Shown: piece after piece, positions 1-7,614 of the stretch
Numbering within the stretch: position 1 is the stretch's first letter
How the letters are laid out: every line of letters begins with the position of its first letter
Source of the DNA: a virus
Reading direction: 5' to 3' (one strand)
DNA length: 64,000 nucleotides
IMG/VR virus record: IMGVR_UViG_3300033388_000803
Coordinates: 1-64,000 of that record
The notes under the pieces: generated by a model
Told to the model about the DNA's origin: nothing
Database searches by the model: none
The model's input: only the letters and a program-made list of their open reading frames with translations
Position numbers and translations under genes: made by a program

Positions 1-444
1 AGAAGAGACGGTTCTGTAAAAAAAGTTAAAGAGTATAAGGCTGGAAAGAAAAAAGCATACAAAACTACTAAGACTAAAAAAAGCGGTCTTAAAACAACGA
101 GAGAATATAAAAAGGGAGTAAAGGGTGCAACTATAACAAAAGAAAGAATGAAGGATGTGGGCACAACTAGAGTAAAAACAACTACAACAACCACTCGTAA
201 ACAAAGAAATGCAAAAAGAAAAAGAGCTATAGGTAATGCACTTAAAACTGGAGCAAAAGTAGCAGGAGGAGCAATGGCAGTAGCGGCAAATCCAACTCTT
301 GTAGGTGCTGCGGCAAAAGCAGCAGCAGGTGCATTAGCAGGGGGAGTAGCTTCAGGAGTAGTTAGAGGCGTTAAAGAAAAAGTGAAAAAGCTTAGAAACA
401 AAATGAGAAATAGAAAAAAGAATCCTAATAGAAAAAGATTATAA
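1..444 (+). CDS. Lys/Arg-rich small protein, 5'-truncated by window edge
   Basis: The frame is open from the first base with no stop, so the true start lies outside the window; an internal ATG exists at 148. Of 147 visible residues, roughly 1-80 are very rich in Lys, Arg and Thr, 85-120 form an Ala/Gly-rich hydrophobic stretch, and 123-147 are again basic. The layout suggests a nucleic-acid-binding or membrane-touching small phage protein. The stop overlaps the next ATG by one base (TAATG), which supports translation. No family was recognised, so the function is unknown. Confidence 0.7.
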   Translation, partial: RRDGSVKKVKEYKAGKKKAYKTTKTKKSGLKTTREYKKGVKGATITKERMKDVGTTRVKTTTTTTRKQRNAKRKRAIGNALKTGAKVAGGAMAVAANPTLVGAAAKAAAGALAGGVASGVVRGVKEKVKKLRNKMRNRKKNPNRKRL

Positions 445-761
445 TGCCAGATCCTAAAAAGAAAAAAAGTAAAAAAAGCATATACAACGCTATAGGTTTT
501 AGCAATAAAGATATTGATAAAATAAAAGGTGTAGGTAAAAAAATAGGTAACACTAAAATAAAAGACGTACCAAAACACACAAAGCGTATTGTAAAAAATG
601 TTGCTAAAGGAGCTAAAGAACTTTATACTGTTATCAAAGATGAATATAAGTATCAAAAGAAAGAGGCTGCAAGAGATTATGCTAAAAAGGTTGATAAGGT
701 TAGAAGAAAGTATAGGCCAAAAGATTATGATAGTAAAGGAAAATTAAAAAAGAATCACTAA
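444..761 (+). CDS. Small basic protein, unknown function
   Basis: It encodes 105 aa starting at the ATG that overlaps the previous stop by one base. The N-terminus is a Lys cluster (residues 4-12), followed by a mixed helical region and a Lys/Arg/Tyr-rich C-terminus. It belongs to the series of tiny basic proteins that fills both ends of the window. DNA condensation or a minor virion role is possible from charge alone; no family motif was seen. Confidence 0.7.
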   Translation: MPDPKKKKSKKSIYNAIGFSNKDIDKIKGVGKKIGNTKIKDVPKHTKRIVKNVAKGAKELYTVIKDEYKYQKKEAARDYAKKVDKVRRKYRPKDYDSKGKLKKNH

Positions 762-762
762 T

Positions 763-936
763 ATGCCGACAGTAAAATATAAATGCCCAGATACGGGTAA
801 AACGATGAAGAAGCAATTTCCTTATAATGCAGTTGGAAAAGCACAAGCTGGACAATTTGCAAAGGAAAGCGGAGGGAGTAAAAAAGGAAACCCAGGATAT
901 CACAGTGAAGTGAAGATGGGAAGAAAAATGTATTAA
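763..936 (+). CDS. 57-aa basic phage protein, unknown function
   Basis: The ATG lies one base after the previous stop. The N-terminus (MPTVKYKCPDTGK) and a Gly/Lys-rich middle resemble a type of very small protein common in marine phage genomes, from memory. There is one cysteine and no visible domain. Co-directional packing with its neighbours is the main support for expression. Confidence 0.6.
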   Translation: MPTVKYKCPDTGKTMKKQFPYNAVGKAQAGQFAKESGGSKKGNPGYHSEVKMGRKMY

Positions 937-954
937 CTATTAAATTTTATAATT

Positions 955-1149
955 ATGAAACAAGGATATAATTCAAGATTAGACGAGTCATTAGGAGCTC
1001 GTAATGGAAAAAAATCTCAGTCTTATAAAGACAGAAGAGATGAGTCTAAAGCTATGTCAAAAAAAATGTATGATCATTCATATGGTGCTGACAAGTCAAT
1101 GTCATATAGACACACAAACAAGATAGTAAAGCACGATCATTTAAAATAA
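955..1149 (+). CDS. 64-aa charged small phage protein
   Basis: It starts at an ATG preceded by an AT-rich gap and stops in a TAATG overlap with the next gene. The repeated motif DESLGARNGK / RRDESKAMSK shows a short internal duplication around Arg-Asp-Glu-Ser. It is hydrophilic with many Lys, Arg, Asp and His residues. Similar RxDES repeat proteins are known to me from marine phages but have no assigned function. Confidence 0.65.
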   Translation: MKQGYNSRLDESLGARNGKKSQSYKDRRDESKAMSKKMYDHSYGADKSMSYRHTNKIVKHDHLK

Positions 1150-1346
1150 TGGCTGGGCGTACTAAAAAATTTCCTGAAATAAAAAAAGGAAATGAAGGAA
1201 AATTTACGGCATGGGCAAAACGTAATGGCTATAGCGATGCGTGTAGTGCTGCAAATGCTGTAATGAAAAACACAAAAAAACATTCAGAGTCTGTAGTAAA
1301 AATGGCAAACTATGCTAAAAACTTTGGATGCAGTATGAAATCTTAA
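1149..1346 (+). CDS. 65-aa protein starting MAGRTKK, unknown function
   Basis: It starts in a one-base overlap with the upstream stop. The opening MAGRTKK and an internal AWAKR motif are shared with the 53-aa protein at 63381-63542, suggesting two members of one small family. It has two cysteines (around positions 32 and 61), is basic, and shows no hydrophobic segment. Confidence 0.65.
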   Translation: MAGRTKKFPEIKKGNEGKFTAWAKRNGYSDACSAANAVMKNTKKHSESVVKMANYAKNFGCSMKS

Positions 1347-1361
1347 TTAAAATATATTATA

Positions 1362-1580
1362 ATGGCAAAAAAGAAATCAACTAAAAAGAATTTATTAAAG
1401 AAAGAACCCAAGGCTCCTAAAAACATGACGTATGAAGAAAAGGTTGCCTTAAAAACTTCAGGTGTTCCTGGAAAAACAAAAACAGTAGAGCCTCCTAAAG
1501 AGGTAAAACCAGATTCTCATGTGCAATTTATAACTGCTCGTCCTGCGACACCAGTTAACTCAAGAGATCGAAATAGATAA
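1362..1580 (+). CDS. 72-aa Lys/Pro-rich protein, unknown function
   Basis: The N-terminal 20 residues are dominated by Lys, and the rest is Pro/Thr/Val-rich and probably unstructured. It lies in the same plus-strand train of tiny genes. No family was recognised. Confidence 0.6.
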   Translation: MAKKKSTKKNLLKKEPKAPKNMTYEEKVALKTSGVPGKTKTVEPPKEVKPDSHVQFITARPATPVNSRDRNR

Positions 1581-1588
1581 CTAAAAAA

Positions 1589-1708
1589 ATGATTGAAAAA
1601 TTAATATCTTTGTATAGCTATTTAAAATGTAAATGGAATAGTTTAATGAACTTCTTATCTTTTAATGTAGATGAGTGTCCAAATGAAACTTGCTCATGCA
1701 AAATGTAA
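1589..1708 (+). CDS. 39-aa Cys-containing micro-ORF
   Basis: A short frame with a partly hydrophobic N-terminus and a C-terminus with three closely spaced cysteines (CPNETCSCK). It overlaps the next frame by 13 bases. A TATCTTTG sequence at 1605-1612 matches the Bacteroidetes -7 element, so this stretch could instead be promoter DNA for the genes that follow. Assignment as a gene is uncertain. Confidence 0.4.
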   Translation: MIEKLISLYSYLKCKWNSLMNFLSFNVDECPNETCSCKM

Positions 1709-1869
1709 ACAGACCGTCTAGAGGATTAGGCGATACAATAGCGAAAGTAACTAAGGCAACTGGGTTAGACAAGGTGGCTGATAGAATGGCAAAAGCAGCT
1801 GGCAAAGAAGACTGTGGTTGTGGAGAAAGAAGAGATACTTTAAATAGAGTGTTTCCATATAAAAAATAA
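1696..1869 (+). CDS. 57-aa protein with CGCGERR motif, small conserved phage type
   Basis: It reads GLGDTIAKVTKATG near the start, then Asp-Cys-Gly-Cys-Gly-Glu-Arg-Arg at about 39-46 and FPYKK at the end. The CxC pair could bind a metal. I recall this layout from small conserved proteins in Bacteroidetes phages, but no function is established to my knowledge. It precedes the virion-type gene at 1875 by 5 bases. Confidence 0.65.
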   Translation: MQNVNRPSRGLGDTIAKVTKATGLDKVADRMAKAAGKEDCGCGERRDTLNRVFPYKK

Positions 1870-1874
1870 AAAAA

Positions 1875-2657
1875 ATGGCATATCAAAAAATAGTAGTAAA
1901 CACAGGCATGTCCGCAGCAGTTCTTGCTAGTGACACTAACCATATACCTAATCTACCAAATGTATCTATAGTGACAGGTACTGGTGATCCCGTTGACAGT
2001 GGTACAACAACGGCTGCAAACACAAATACTTTAGTAGATACAGGAGCAAACTTTGTAGCAACAACAGCACCATTTCCAGTTGTGGCAGGAGATCTTGTTT
2101 TTAATACAACTAATACTGGAAACTCAACAGCTGTTTCTGCAACAGCAACCTCAGTAGTAATGGGTGCCAACATATTTACTCAAGCAGCTGGTGGTGAAAA
2201 CTATGTAATTTTAAGAGCAAACACTTTAATTGATACAAGTAGAGACTTCCAAGCTTTAGGCGTTCAGGGTGGAGACATAGTTTACAATACAGCAACAAAT
2301 ACTCAAGCGGTAATTCAGTTTGTAAATGGAAGCTTGTTATCTTTAGATACTGATATTTTTGGATCGTTAACATCTTATAATAATGCATATAAAATTTTCG
2401 TTGCAGGAGGTAGTAAAGGTGGTGCAACTGTAATGAAATCTGCTGATTGTTGCTTATTGTATGTAGGCACAGACACAGCTAATGATGCGATGGGTGACGC
2501 TACTCAATATGTAGATGTAAGAGTTTTAACTTGTGCAGACAATGAGGTTATATTTAAAAACTTTAAAGTTGGAGAATATTTACCAGTTCAAATCAAACAA
2601 CTTTTCGAAACAGGAACTTCAGTTTCTGCAAGAGAATCATGTCTAGCTATTTGGTAA
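1875..2657 (+). CDS. Probable virion protein with duplicated beta domain
   Basis: It encodes 260 aa. Two tandem segments share a pattern: Asn-Thr-Leu-(Val/Ile)-Asp-Thr, a Gly-Asp-(Leu/Ile)-Val-(Phe/Tyr)-Asn-Thr turn, and a later Asp/Asn-Ile-Phe (residues about 53-113 and 114-180). It is Thr/Val/Ala-rich with no charge clusters, as expected for a beta-rich virion component. The C-terminal 80 residues form a separate part containing CCLLYVGTD and an EYLPVQIKQ motif. Location just before lysis and tail genes supports a structural role; the exact position in the particle is not determinable. Confidence 0.65.
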   Translation: MAYQKIVVNTGMSAAVLASDTNHIPNLPNVSIVTGTGDPVDSGTTTAANTNTLVDTGANFVATTAPFPVVAGDLVFNTTNTGNSTAVSATATSVVMGANIFTQAAGGENYVILRANTLIDTSRDFQALGVQGGDIVYNTATNTQAVIQFVNGSLLSLDTDIFGSLTSYNNAYKIFVAGGSKGGATVMKSADCCLLYVGTDTANDAMGDATQYVDVRVLTCADNEVIFKNFKVGEYLPVQIKQLFETGTSVSARESCLAIW

Positions 2658-2658
2658 T

Positions 2659-2925
2659 ATGACAGTTATTTCTGAAAACACAAGGTTTAGCTTAAGCCCT
2701 AAAAATTTTCTTACCATTCTTGTGTTAGTAGGAAGTATGGTAGGCATGTATTATTCCTTACAGGCTCAGATTGAAATAGCTAAAGAATTGCCTGAACCAA
2801 GTCAAACTCCTACAGAGCAAATGATAGAAATACAAAAAGAGTTGGTTTTTATTAAAACAGAAATGTTAGAAATGAAAGAAACTCTAAATAGGCTAGACGA
2901 TAGAATTTATCAACTAAGAAAATAA
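2659..2925 (+). CDS. Single-TM coiled-coil protein, possibly lysis-associated
   Basis: It encodes 88 aa with one transmembrane helix at about residues 17-34, followed by a Pro-rich linker and a predicted coiled coil (55-88, heptad-like Ile/Leu spacing). It sits directly upstream of the amidase and holin, so a membrane role in lysis is plausible. It could also be an inner-membrane spanin-like protein, although a better spanin pair lies at 62285-62918. Confidence 0.6.
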   Translation: MTVISENTRFSLSPKNFLTILVLVGSMVGMYYSLQAQIEIAKELPEPSQTPTEQMIEIQKELVFIKTEMLEMKETLNRLDDRIYQLRK

Positions 2926-2928
2926 TGA

Positions 2929-3342
2929 ATGAGAGCAATAAAAAAAATTATTGTTCATTGTTCTGCTACTCCACGAAATAAAGATTTTTCAGCAGAAGAT
3001 ATAAGAGACTGGCATGTTAAAGGAAACGGCTGGGACGATATAGGATATCATTTTGTTGTAAGGCTAAATGGACAAATAGAATATGGCAGAATGGTTGACA
3101 AGTATGGTGCCCATGTTTCGGGACATAACTATGATAGTTTGGGAATATGTTATATCGGTGGTATGGATAAAGAAATGAAGTGTTGGGAAGACACCAGAAC
3201 TGATCAACAAAAAGAATCTTTACTTTTACTTCTTAAAACATTAAAAAAATTTCACCCCGATGCAGTTGTTTATGGTCATAGAGATTTTTCAAGCAAAGAG
3301 TGTCCTAGTTTTGATGCAACAAAAGAATATAATGAATTATGA
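2929..3342 (+). CDS. N-acetylmuramoyl-L-alanine amidase (T7 lysozyme-like endolysin)
   Basis: It encodes 137 aa, close to the usual length of T7-type lysozyme amidases. It would cleave the bond between muramic acid and L-alanine in peptidoglycan. The zinc and catalytic set can be read directly: His10 in IVHCSAT, Tyr40 in GYHFVV, His117 in YGHRD, Lys123 and Cys125 in KECPS, matching the T7 lysozyme pattern. There is no signal peptide, so it needs the adjacent holin for access to the wall. The chosen ATG (2929) follows the previous stop by 3 bases; an ATG at 2925 is out of frame. The stop overlaps the holin start by 4 bases (ATGA), suggesting coupled translation. Confidence 0.93.
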   Translation: MRAIKKIIVHCSATPRNKDFSAEDIRDWHVKGNGWDDIGYHFVVRLNGQIEYGRMVDKYGAHVSGHNYDSLGICYIGGMDKEMKCWEDTRTDQQKESLLLLLKTLKKFHPDAVVYGHRDFSSKECPSFDATKEYNEL

Positions 3343-3743
3343 ATATATGGAGTAAGATATTTGGATCAGCAGGGTTGGAAGTGGCAGACAAGGTTAGTAA
3401 TGTGGTTGATAGGTTTGTTCAAACTCCTGATGAAAAAATAGCGTTTAAAAAAGAAATGTTAGAAATATTTAATAACGCTGCTATTGATGAACAAAAGAAT
3501 GTAACCGAACGCTGGAAAAGCGATATGTCATCAGATAACTATCTGTCTAAAACAGTTAGACCAGCTGTTTTAATATTTTTGATTTTTAGTACAATCTTGC
3601 TTATTTTTATTGATTCAGGATTTATTACCTTTGTAGTTGACGATGAGTGGAAGGATCTTTTAAAAGTTTTGCTAGTTACAGTAGTGGCTGCATACTTTGG
3701 AGGACGCTCATATGAAAAGGGAACTAAAATCAAAAATAAGTAA
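3339..3743 (+). CDS. Holin of the 3-TM gene-transfer-release type
   Basis: It encodes 134 aa with a soluble N-terminal half containing an acidic/basic helix and two clear hydrophobic segments (about residues 72-95 and 107-120). The pattern Asp-Asn-Tyr-Leu-Ser-Lys-x-x-Arg-Pro before the first segment and AAYFGGRSYEKG after the last are typical of the GTA_holin_3TM family (PF11351). It would form membrane lesions that release the amidase encoded immediately upstream (4-base overlap). The stop overlaps the next ATG by one base. Confidence 0.85.
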   Translation: MNIWSKIFGSAGLEVADKVSNVVDRFVQTPDEKIAFKKEMLEIFNNAAIDEQKNVTERWKSDMSSDNYLSKTVRPAVLIFLIFSTILLIFIDSGFITFVVDDEWKDLLKVLLVTVVAAYFGGRSYEKGTKIKNK

Positions 3744-4465
3744 TGGCAAAAATATCATCGTATCCAATACAGTCTGTAATAGTAGGAACTGATAAAGTTA
3801 TAGGTAGTGATGCTATAAACGCCATGGCAACAAAGAATTTTACTTTTGATGATATTGCTATATTTTTAAACACAAACAATAAAATAGAAAGTAACGCTTT
3901 AAGGTATCAATATCAAAACTGGAACACAGGAGATGTAAGAAGATCGGGAACTATATCTTTTGCTAACTCAGGAGCAGGAACACCAGCCTTTTCTTCTTTA
4001 ACAACTTTTATGTTAAGTAAGTTTATGTTAAAATCAAACATAGACATATCTTCTTATTACTCAGTGCCATTAATATCTTCAGTAGTTTTAATTTCACAAA
4101 CAGATAATCCATCAAACTTTGGTGTATATGATTGGAATTCAGCAGTGCAAGATGGGGTAGAGACTGATTTTTTTGACATTGGAGTAACATTTAAAGCGGG
4201 TGCTGGTAACCTACAAAACGATAAAGATTATTTCATATCTTTGCTAACGTATGGCGGAGCAGTTTCTGGAGATAAAAACTATGTGTTTTCTCAGAATGTA
4301 GCTGCTAATCCTTGGGTAATAAATCATGGATTAAATAAGTATCCGTCAGTATCTGTTGTTAACTCAGCGTTAGAAACAGTATACGGAGATGTAGAGTATG
4401 ATAGTTTAAACCAAGTAACAATAACTTTTAACGGCCCACAAACAGGAAAGGCCTTTTTTAACTAA
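3743..4465 (+). CDS. Short tail-fibre-type protein
   Basis: It encodes 240 aa. The N-terminus KISSYP...GTDKVIGSDA...TKNFTFDDIAIFL resembles the virion-anchoring start of many marine phage fibre proteins. The C-terminal 65 residues (WVINHGLNKYPSVSVV ... VTITFNGPQTGKAFFN) match the small beta domain found at the end of phage appendage proteins. The middle lacks repeats. A related anchor motif (IIGTD ... TF.V..I) opens the fibre at 11389. It probably forms a short fibre or an adaptor for the long fibres. Confidence 0.75.
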   Translation: MAKISSYPIQSVIVGTDKVIGSDAINAMATKNFTFDDIAIFLNTNNKIESNALRYQYQNWNTGDVRRSGTISFANSGAGTPAFSSLTTFMLSKFMLKSNIDISSYYSVPLISSVVLISQTDNPSNFGVYDWNSAVQDGVETDFFDIGVTFKAGAGNLQNDKDYFISLLTYGGAVSGDKNYVFSQNVAANPWVINHGLNKYPSVSVVNSALETVYGDVEYDSLNQVTITFNGPQTGKAFFN

Positions 4466-4479
4466 CTAAAAAACAAAAC

Positions 4480-4872
4480 ATGAGAAAAATATTTTTAACA
4501 TCAATATTAAGTTTATTTACAATTTTAGCTTCAGCACAATTTATGGTAACTAGCACGCTTAGTTCACCAGCAGATGGAGAAGAAGTAAGTCTAGATAACT
4601 TAACAGATAACATAGGAGTAATGTATTCTATGGATAAAATAAGTGCAGGAATAATGATGGATGGAGATGATTATAATTTAGTAGCAAGATATACTTTTGG
4701 AGAACACTTGTTTGCATATGGATTAATGACTGAAGAAGAAGAAATTTCTTTAGGAGTGGGGTATGCATTAAATGTGTGGAACGAGTTATATATTGAGCCA
4801 TCTTATCTATTAGATATGGAATCAGAAGATAGTGAAGGAGAACTTAAATTAAGTTTAACTTATAAATTTTAA
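4480..4872 (+). CDS. Exported small outer-membrane beta-barrel-like protein
   Basis: It encodes 130 aa with a classic signal peptide: Met-Arg-Lys, hydrophobic core to about residue 17, then Ala-Ser-Ala before Gln20. The mature part alternates hydrophobic and polar residues in about 6-8 short strands and ends in ...LSLTYKF, a terminal aromatic typical of the outer-membrane insertion (beta) signal. It is very acidic between strands. It is unusual in a tail-fibre cluster, since virion proteins are not secreted. It may alter the host surface, for instance by blocking re-infection, or aid lysis; this is inference. Confidence 0.7.
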   Translation: MRKIFLTSILSLFTILASAQFMVTSTLSSPADGEEVSLDNLTDNIGVMYSMDKISAGIMMDGDDYNLVARYTFGEHLFAYGLMTEEEEISLGVGYALNVWNELYIEPSYLLDMESEDSEGELKLSLTYKF

Positions 4873-4892
4873 CAATATAAAACACAGATAAC

Positions 4893-7532
4893 ATGGCAAT
4901 TAATTTTTTACAAAATGTCTCGCTCAATAATACAGAGCTACAAAACTTTAAAGTACAGAACGTAACTTCTGATCCAACCGTAACTGGAGAGGGTCAGTTA
5001 ATATATAGATCAGACTCTAATGTTCTTAAATTTTATAATGGCTCTAATTGGATTACTTTAGATAGTAACGCAGGTACCGTAACTTCTGTTGGAGTATCTA
5101 GTAATTACTTAACTATTGGTAGTTCACCAATAACAAGTAGCGGAACAATATCAGTTAATATGCCAAACTCTGGCGTTACAGCTGCATCATATACTCACGC
5201 AAGTATTACTGTAAATGCACAGGGTATTGTAACAGCCGCATCAAATGGAACGGCTACATTAGGAGTAACATCATTCACTAATTCTAACGGAACATTTGTT
5301 TCTGCTGGAACTGCAAACTCTAGTGCTACAGGAGCAGTAACTATGGGTACCATAGATTTATCAGCAACTGGTTCTCCAAGTAGTTCTACTTTCTTAAGAG
5401 GTGATAATGTATGGGCAGCGATTCCAGGGGGATATACTTCATGGACACTTCAAGGTGATTCAGGATCAAATTTATCAGTTACAAATGGAGTGACTGTAGA
5501 TATAGCTGGTGGTACTGGAATTTCTACTGCAACAACAGCAACAGGAATGACTTTAACAAACACTGGTGTAACATCAGCTGTAGCAGGGTCAAACATATCT
5601 GTAAGTAGTGCAACAGGAGCGGTAACAATAGCGTATACTGGAGGAACAGGAACAATGAGTTCATGGAATTTGGTTGGGGACACAGGAAGTCAGTCTATAA
5701 CAAATGGAAACAATGCTACTTTTATTGGAGGAACTGGTATTACAACGGCAGCAAGTGCAACTGATGATTTAACAATTACTCTTGATGATACATCGGTTAC
5801 TGCTGGTTCTTATACTTCGGCTAACTTTACGGTTGATGCACAAGGTAGAATAACTGCCGCATCTAATGGTGGTGCAGGAACAATGACATCATGGACTATT
5901 GGATCAACGTCAGGATCAAATCAAACTGTAAGTAATGGCGAGGTTGTAGACATAGTAGGTGGTACATATATAAGTGGAACTATTGGAGGAACAAGAACTG
6001 TTACTCTTTCTCACGACACTACTTCAAGAAGTGATACTACAAGTTCATCTTCACCAGGTTCAGCAGGAACATTTACAGCAGTTGATTCGGTTACTACAAA
6101 TTCTACAGGTCACATTACAGCTCTTAATGTAAAGACTGTTACAATGCCAACATCTCCTACTGTTTATGCAGGGTGGACTTTAGATGGCGATTCAGGATCA
6201 GCACAAACTATAGCATCTGGAAATACAGCAACATTTATTGGAGGGTCAGGTATAACAACTGCTGTTAGTGCGACAGATGATTTAACTATAACTAACTCAG
6301 GAGTTCTAAGTAATGTAGCTGGAACAGGTATTGGAGTAAGTGGGGCAACAGGAAACGTAACAATATCTAACACAGGGGTAACAGCGGTTTCAGCTGGAAC
6401 AGGAATTAGTGTTAGTGGCTCAACAGGATCAGTAACAATAACAAATACAGTTACTAATACAGATGCAAATTATGCATTAAGTGTAGGTGCTGTATCATCA
6501 AATGAATCTACATTATCATTAGTTGGTTCAAGTGGTGGTTCAACAACAACAGCTAAATTCTCAGGAACTACTTCTGAGATAGAAATAACAACTCCATCAA
6601 CTGGTAATGGTGGTGATATTACTATTGGATTACCAAGTAATGTTACTGTAACCACAAGTTTAAATGTAGGGACTGGAGGAATAGAAACAACAGGAGCATT
6701 AAATGTAACAGGAACAGGTCAATCAGCTTTTGCTGGTCAAGTAACTGTACCAACAACACCTTCAGCTTCAACAGATGCAGCTTCGAAAGCTTATGTATTA
6801 GCACAAGTTGGAGGAGTAGGGGCATTTCAGGGAGGATATAATGCAAGTACAAACTCTCCTGCATTATCTGGAGCTGCCAACGTAGCTTTAAATAATGGTG
6901 ACTTCTTTGTAGTTACAGTAGCAGGTTCAGCATTCTTTAGTACGCAATTAGAACCAGGAGATTTATTATTTGCAAATGCAGATATTGCAGCAAGTTCATC
7001 TCCAGCTAAGTCTGACTATACGGTTGTTATAGCTGACGAAAACATTGCAGGTGCTGGAGCAACTGATGGTGCAACAGCAAAAGGGGTTGCAGGATTTGAT
7101 TCAGCAAACTTTGGTGTAACAGCAAATGGATTTGTAACAATAGATAACTCTGGTGTAACAGCAGCATCATATGGTGGTGTAACTAAATCTTTAAATGCAA
7201 CAGTTGACGCTAAAGGATTTGTTACTGCAATGTCTGAAAATACTATTGCAATACCAGCTTCACAAATAACAGACTTTTGTCAAGCAGTTACAACTTGTAT
7301 TGGAAACAATCATAATGCAGTTGCAAATATTGGTAACAACTCAGCAACAACATACACTGTAACTCATAATTTAGGAACAAGAGATGTTATGGTGCAAGTT
7401 TATCGTAACGAATCTCCTTTTGATACTATTTTTGTGGGTGTTGAAAGAACGTCTACATCTGCCGTAACTCTTAGTACAGTAGAAGCTTTAGATACAAATG
7501 AGGCAAGAGTATTGATTACTGAGATACTTTAA
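4893..7532 (+). CDS. Long repeat-built tail fibre 1
   Basis: It encodes 879 aa, low in charge, and very rich in Gly, Thr, Ser and Val. The N-terminal 60 residues (FKVQNVTSDPT...GQLIYRSDSNVLKFYNGSNW split across a linker) match a common phage fibre start. Four copies of a module beginning (Y/M)xxW(T/N)(L/I) and containing (G/S)(D/T)(S/T)G...GG(T/S)x(I/Y)(S/T) follow, interleaved with GTVTSV and SGVTAASY motifs. The C-terminal 75 residues (YTVTHNLGTRDVMVQVYRN...) form the compact end domain known from other phage tail proteins. It is the probable receptor-contacting fibre of the first block. Confidence 0.85.
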   Translation: MAINFLQNVSLNNTELQNFKVQNVTSDPTVTGEGQLIYRSDSNVLKFYNGSNWITLDSNAGTVTSVGVSSNYLTIGSSPITSSGTISVNMPNSGVTAASYTHASITVNAQGIVTAASNGTATLGVTSFTNSNGTFVSAGTANSSATGAVTMGTIDLSATGSPSSSTFLRGDNVWAAIPGGYTSWTLQGDSGSNLSVTNGVTVDIAGGTGISTATTATGMTLTNTGVTSAVAGSNISVSSATGAVTIAYTGGTGTMSSWNLVGDTGSQSITNGNNATFIGGTGITTAASATDDLTITLDDTSVTAGSYTSANFTVDAQGRITAASNGGAGTMTSWTIGSTSGSNQTVSNGEVVDIVGGTYISGTIGGTRTVTLSHDTTSRSDTTSSSSPGSAGTFTAVDSVTTNSTGHITALNVKTVTMPTSPTVYAGWTLDGDSGSAQTIASGNTATFIGGSGITTAVSATDDLTITNSGVLSNVAGTGIGVSGATGNVTISNTGVTAVSAGTGISVSGSTGSVTITNTVTNTDANYALSVGAVSSNESTLSLVGSSGGSTTTAKFSGTTSEIEITTPSTGNGGDITIGLPSNVTVTTSLNVGTGGIETTGALNVTGTGQSAFAGQVTVPTTPSASTDAASKAYVLAQVGGVGAFQGGYNASTNSPALSGAANVALNNGDFFVVTVAGSAFFSTQLEPGDLLFANADIAASSSPAKSDYTVVIADENIAGAGATDGATAKGVAGFDSANFGVTANGFVTIDNSGVTAASYGGVTKSLNATVDAKGFVTAMSENTIAIPASQITDFCQAVTTCIGNNHNAVANIGNNSATTYTVTHNLGTRDVMVQVYRNESPFDTIFVGVERTSTSAVTLSTVEALDTNEARVLITEIL

Positions 7533-7542
7533 TCTAAATCAC

Positions 7543-7591
7543 ATATACGAGTTTAAATATTAGTTAAACACTTTTATTTAAATTCGTATAT
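7543..7591 (+). repeat. 16-bp inverted repeat between fibre genes
   Basis: Bases 7543-7558 can pair with 7576-7591 over 16 positions (one G-U), with a 17-base loop. No T-run follows, so it is not a standard terminator. The 3' arm overlaps the -7 element at 7587-7594, so folding or protein binding here could link the end of fibre 1 to transcription of fibre 2. Confidence 0.6.
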
Positions 7592-7594
7592 TTG
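7587..7594 (+). promoter_or_regulatory. Bacteroidetes-type -7 element before fibre 2
   Basis: TATATTTG matches the TAnnTTTG consensus recognised by the Bacteroidetes primary sigma factor. It lies 20 bases before the start at 7615. No clear upstream TTG box at the expected distance. Confidence 0.6.
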
Positions 7595-7614
7595 TAAAAA
7601 TCTAATTTCTCAAT

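Noticed and set aside
7543-7591. Invertible promoter or fibre-switch segment
   Set aside because: The inverted repeat encloses only 17 bases and no recombinase gene was found, so DNA inversion is unlikely.
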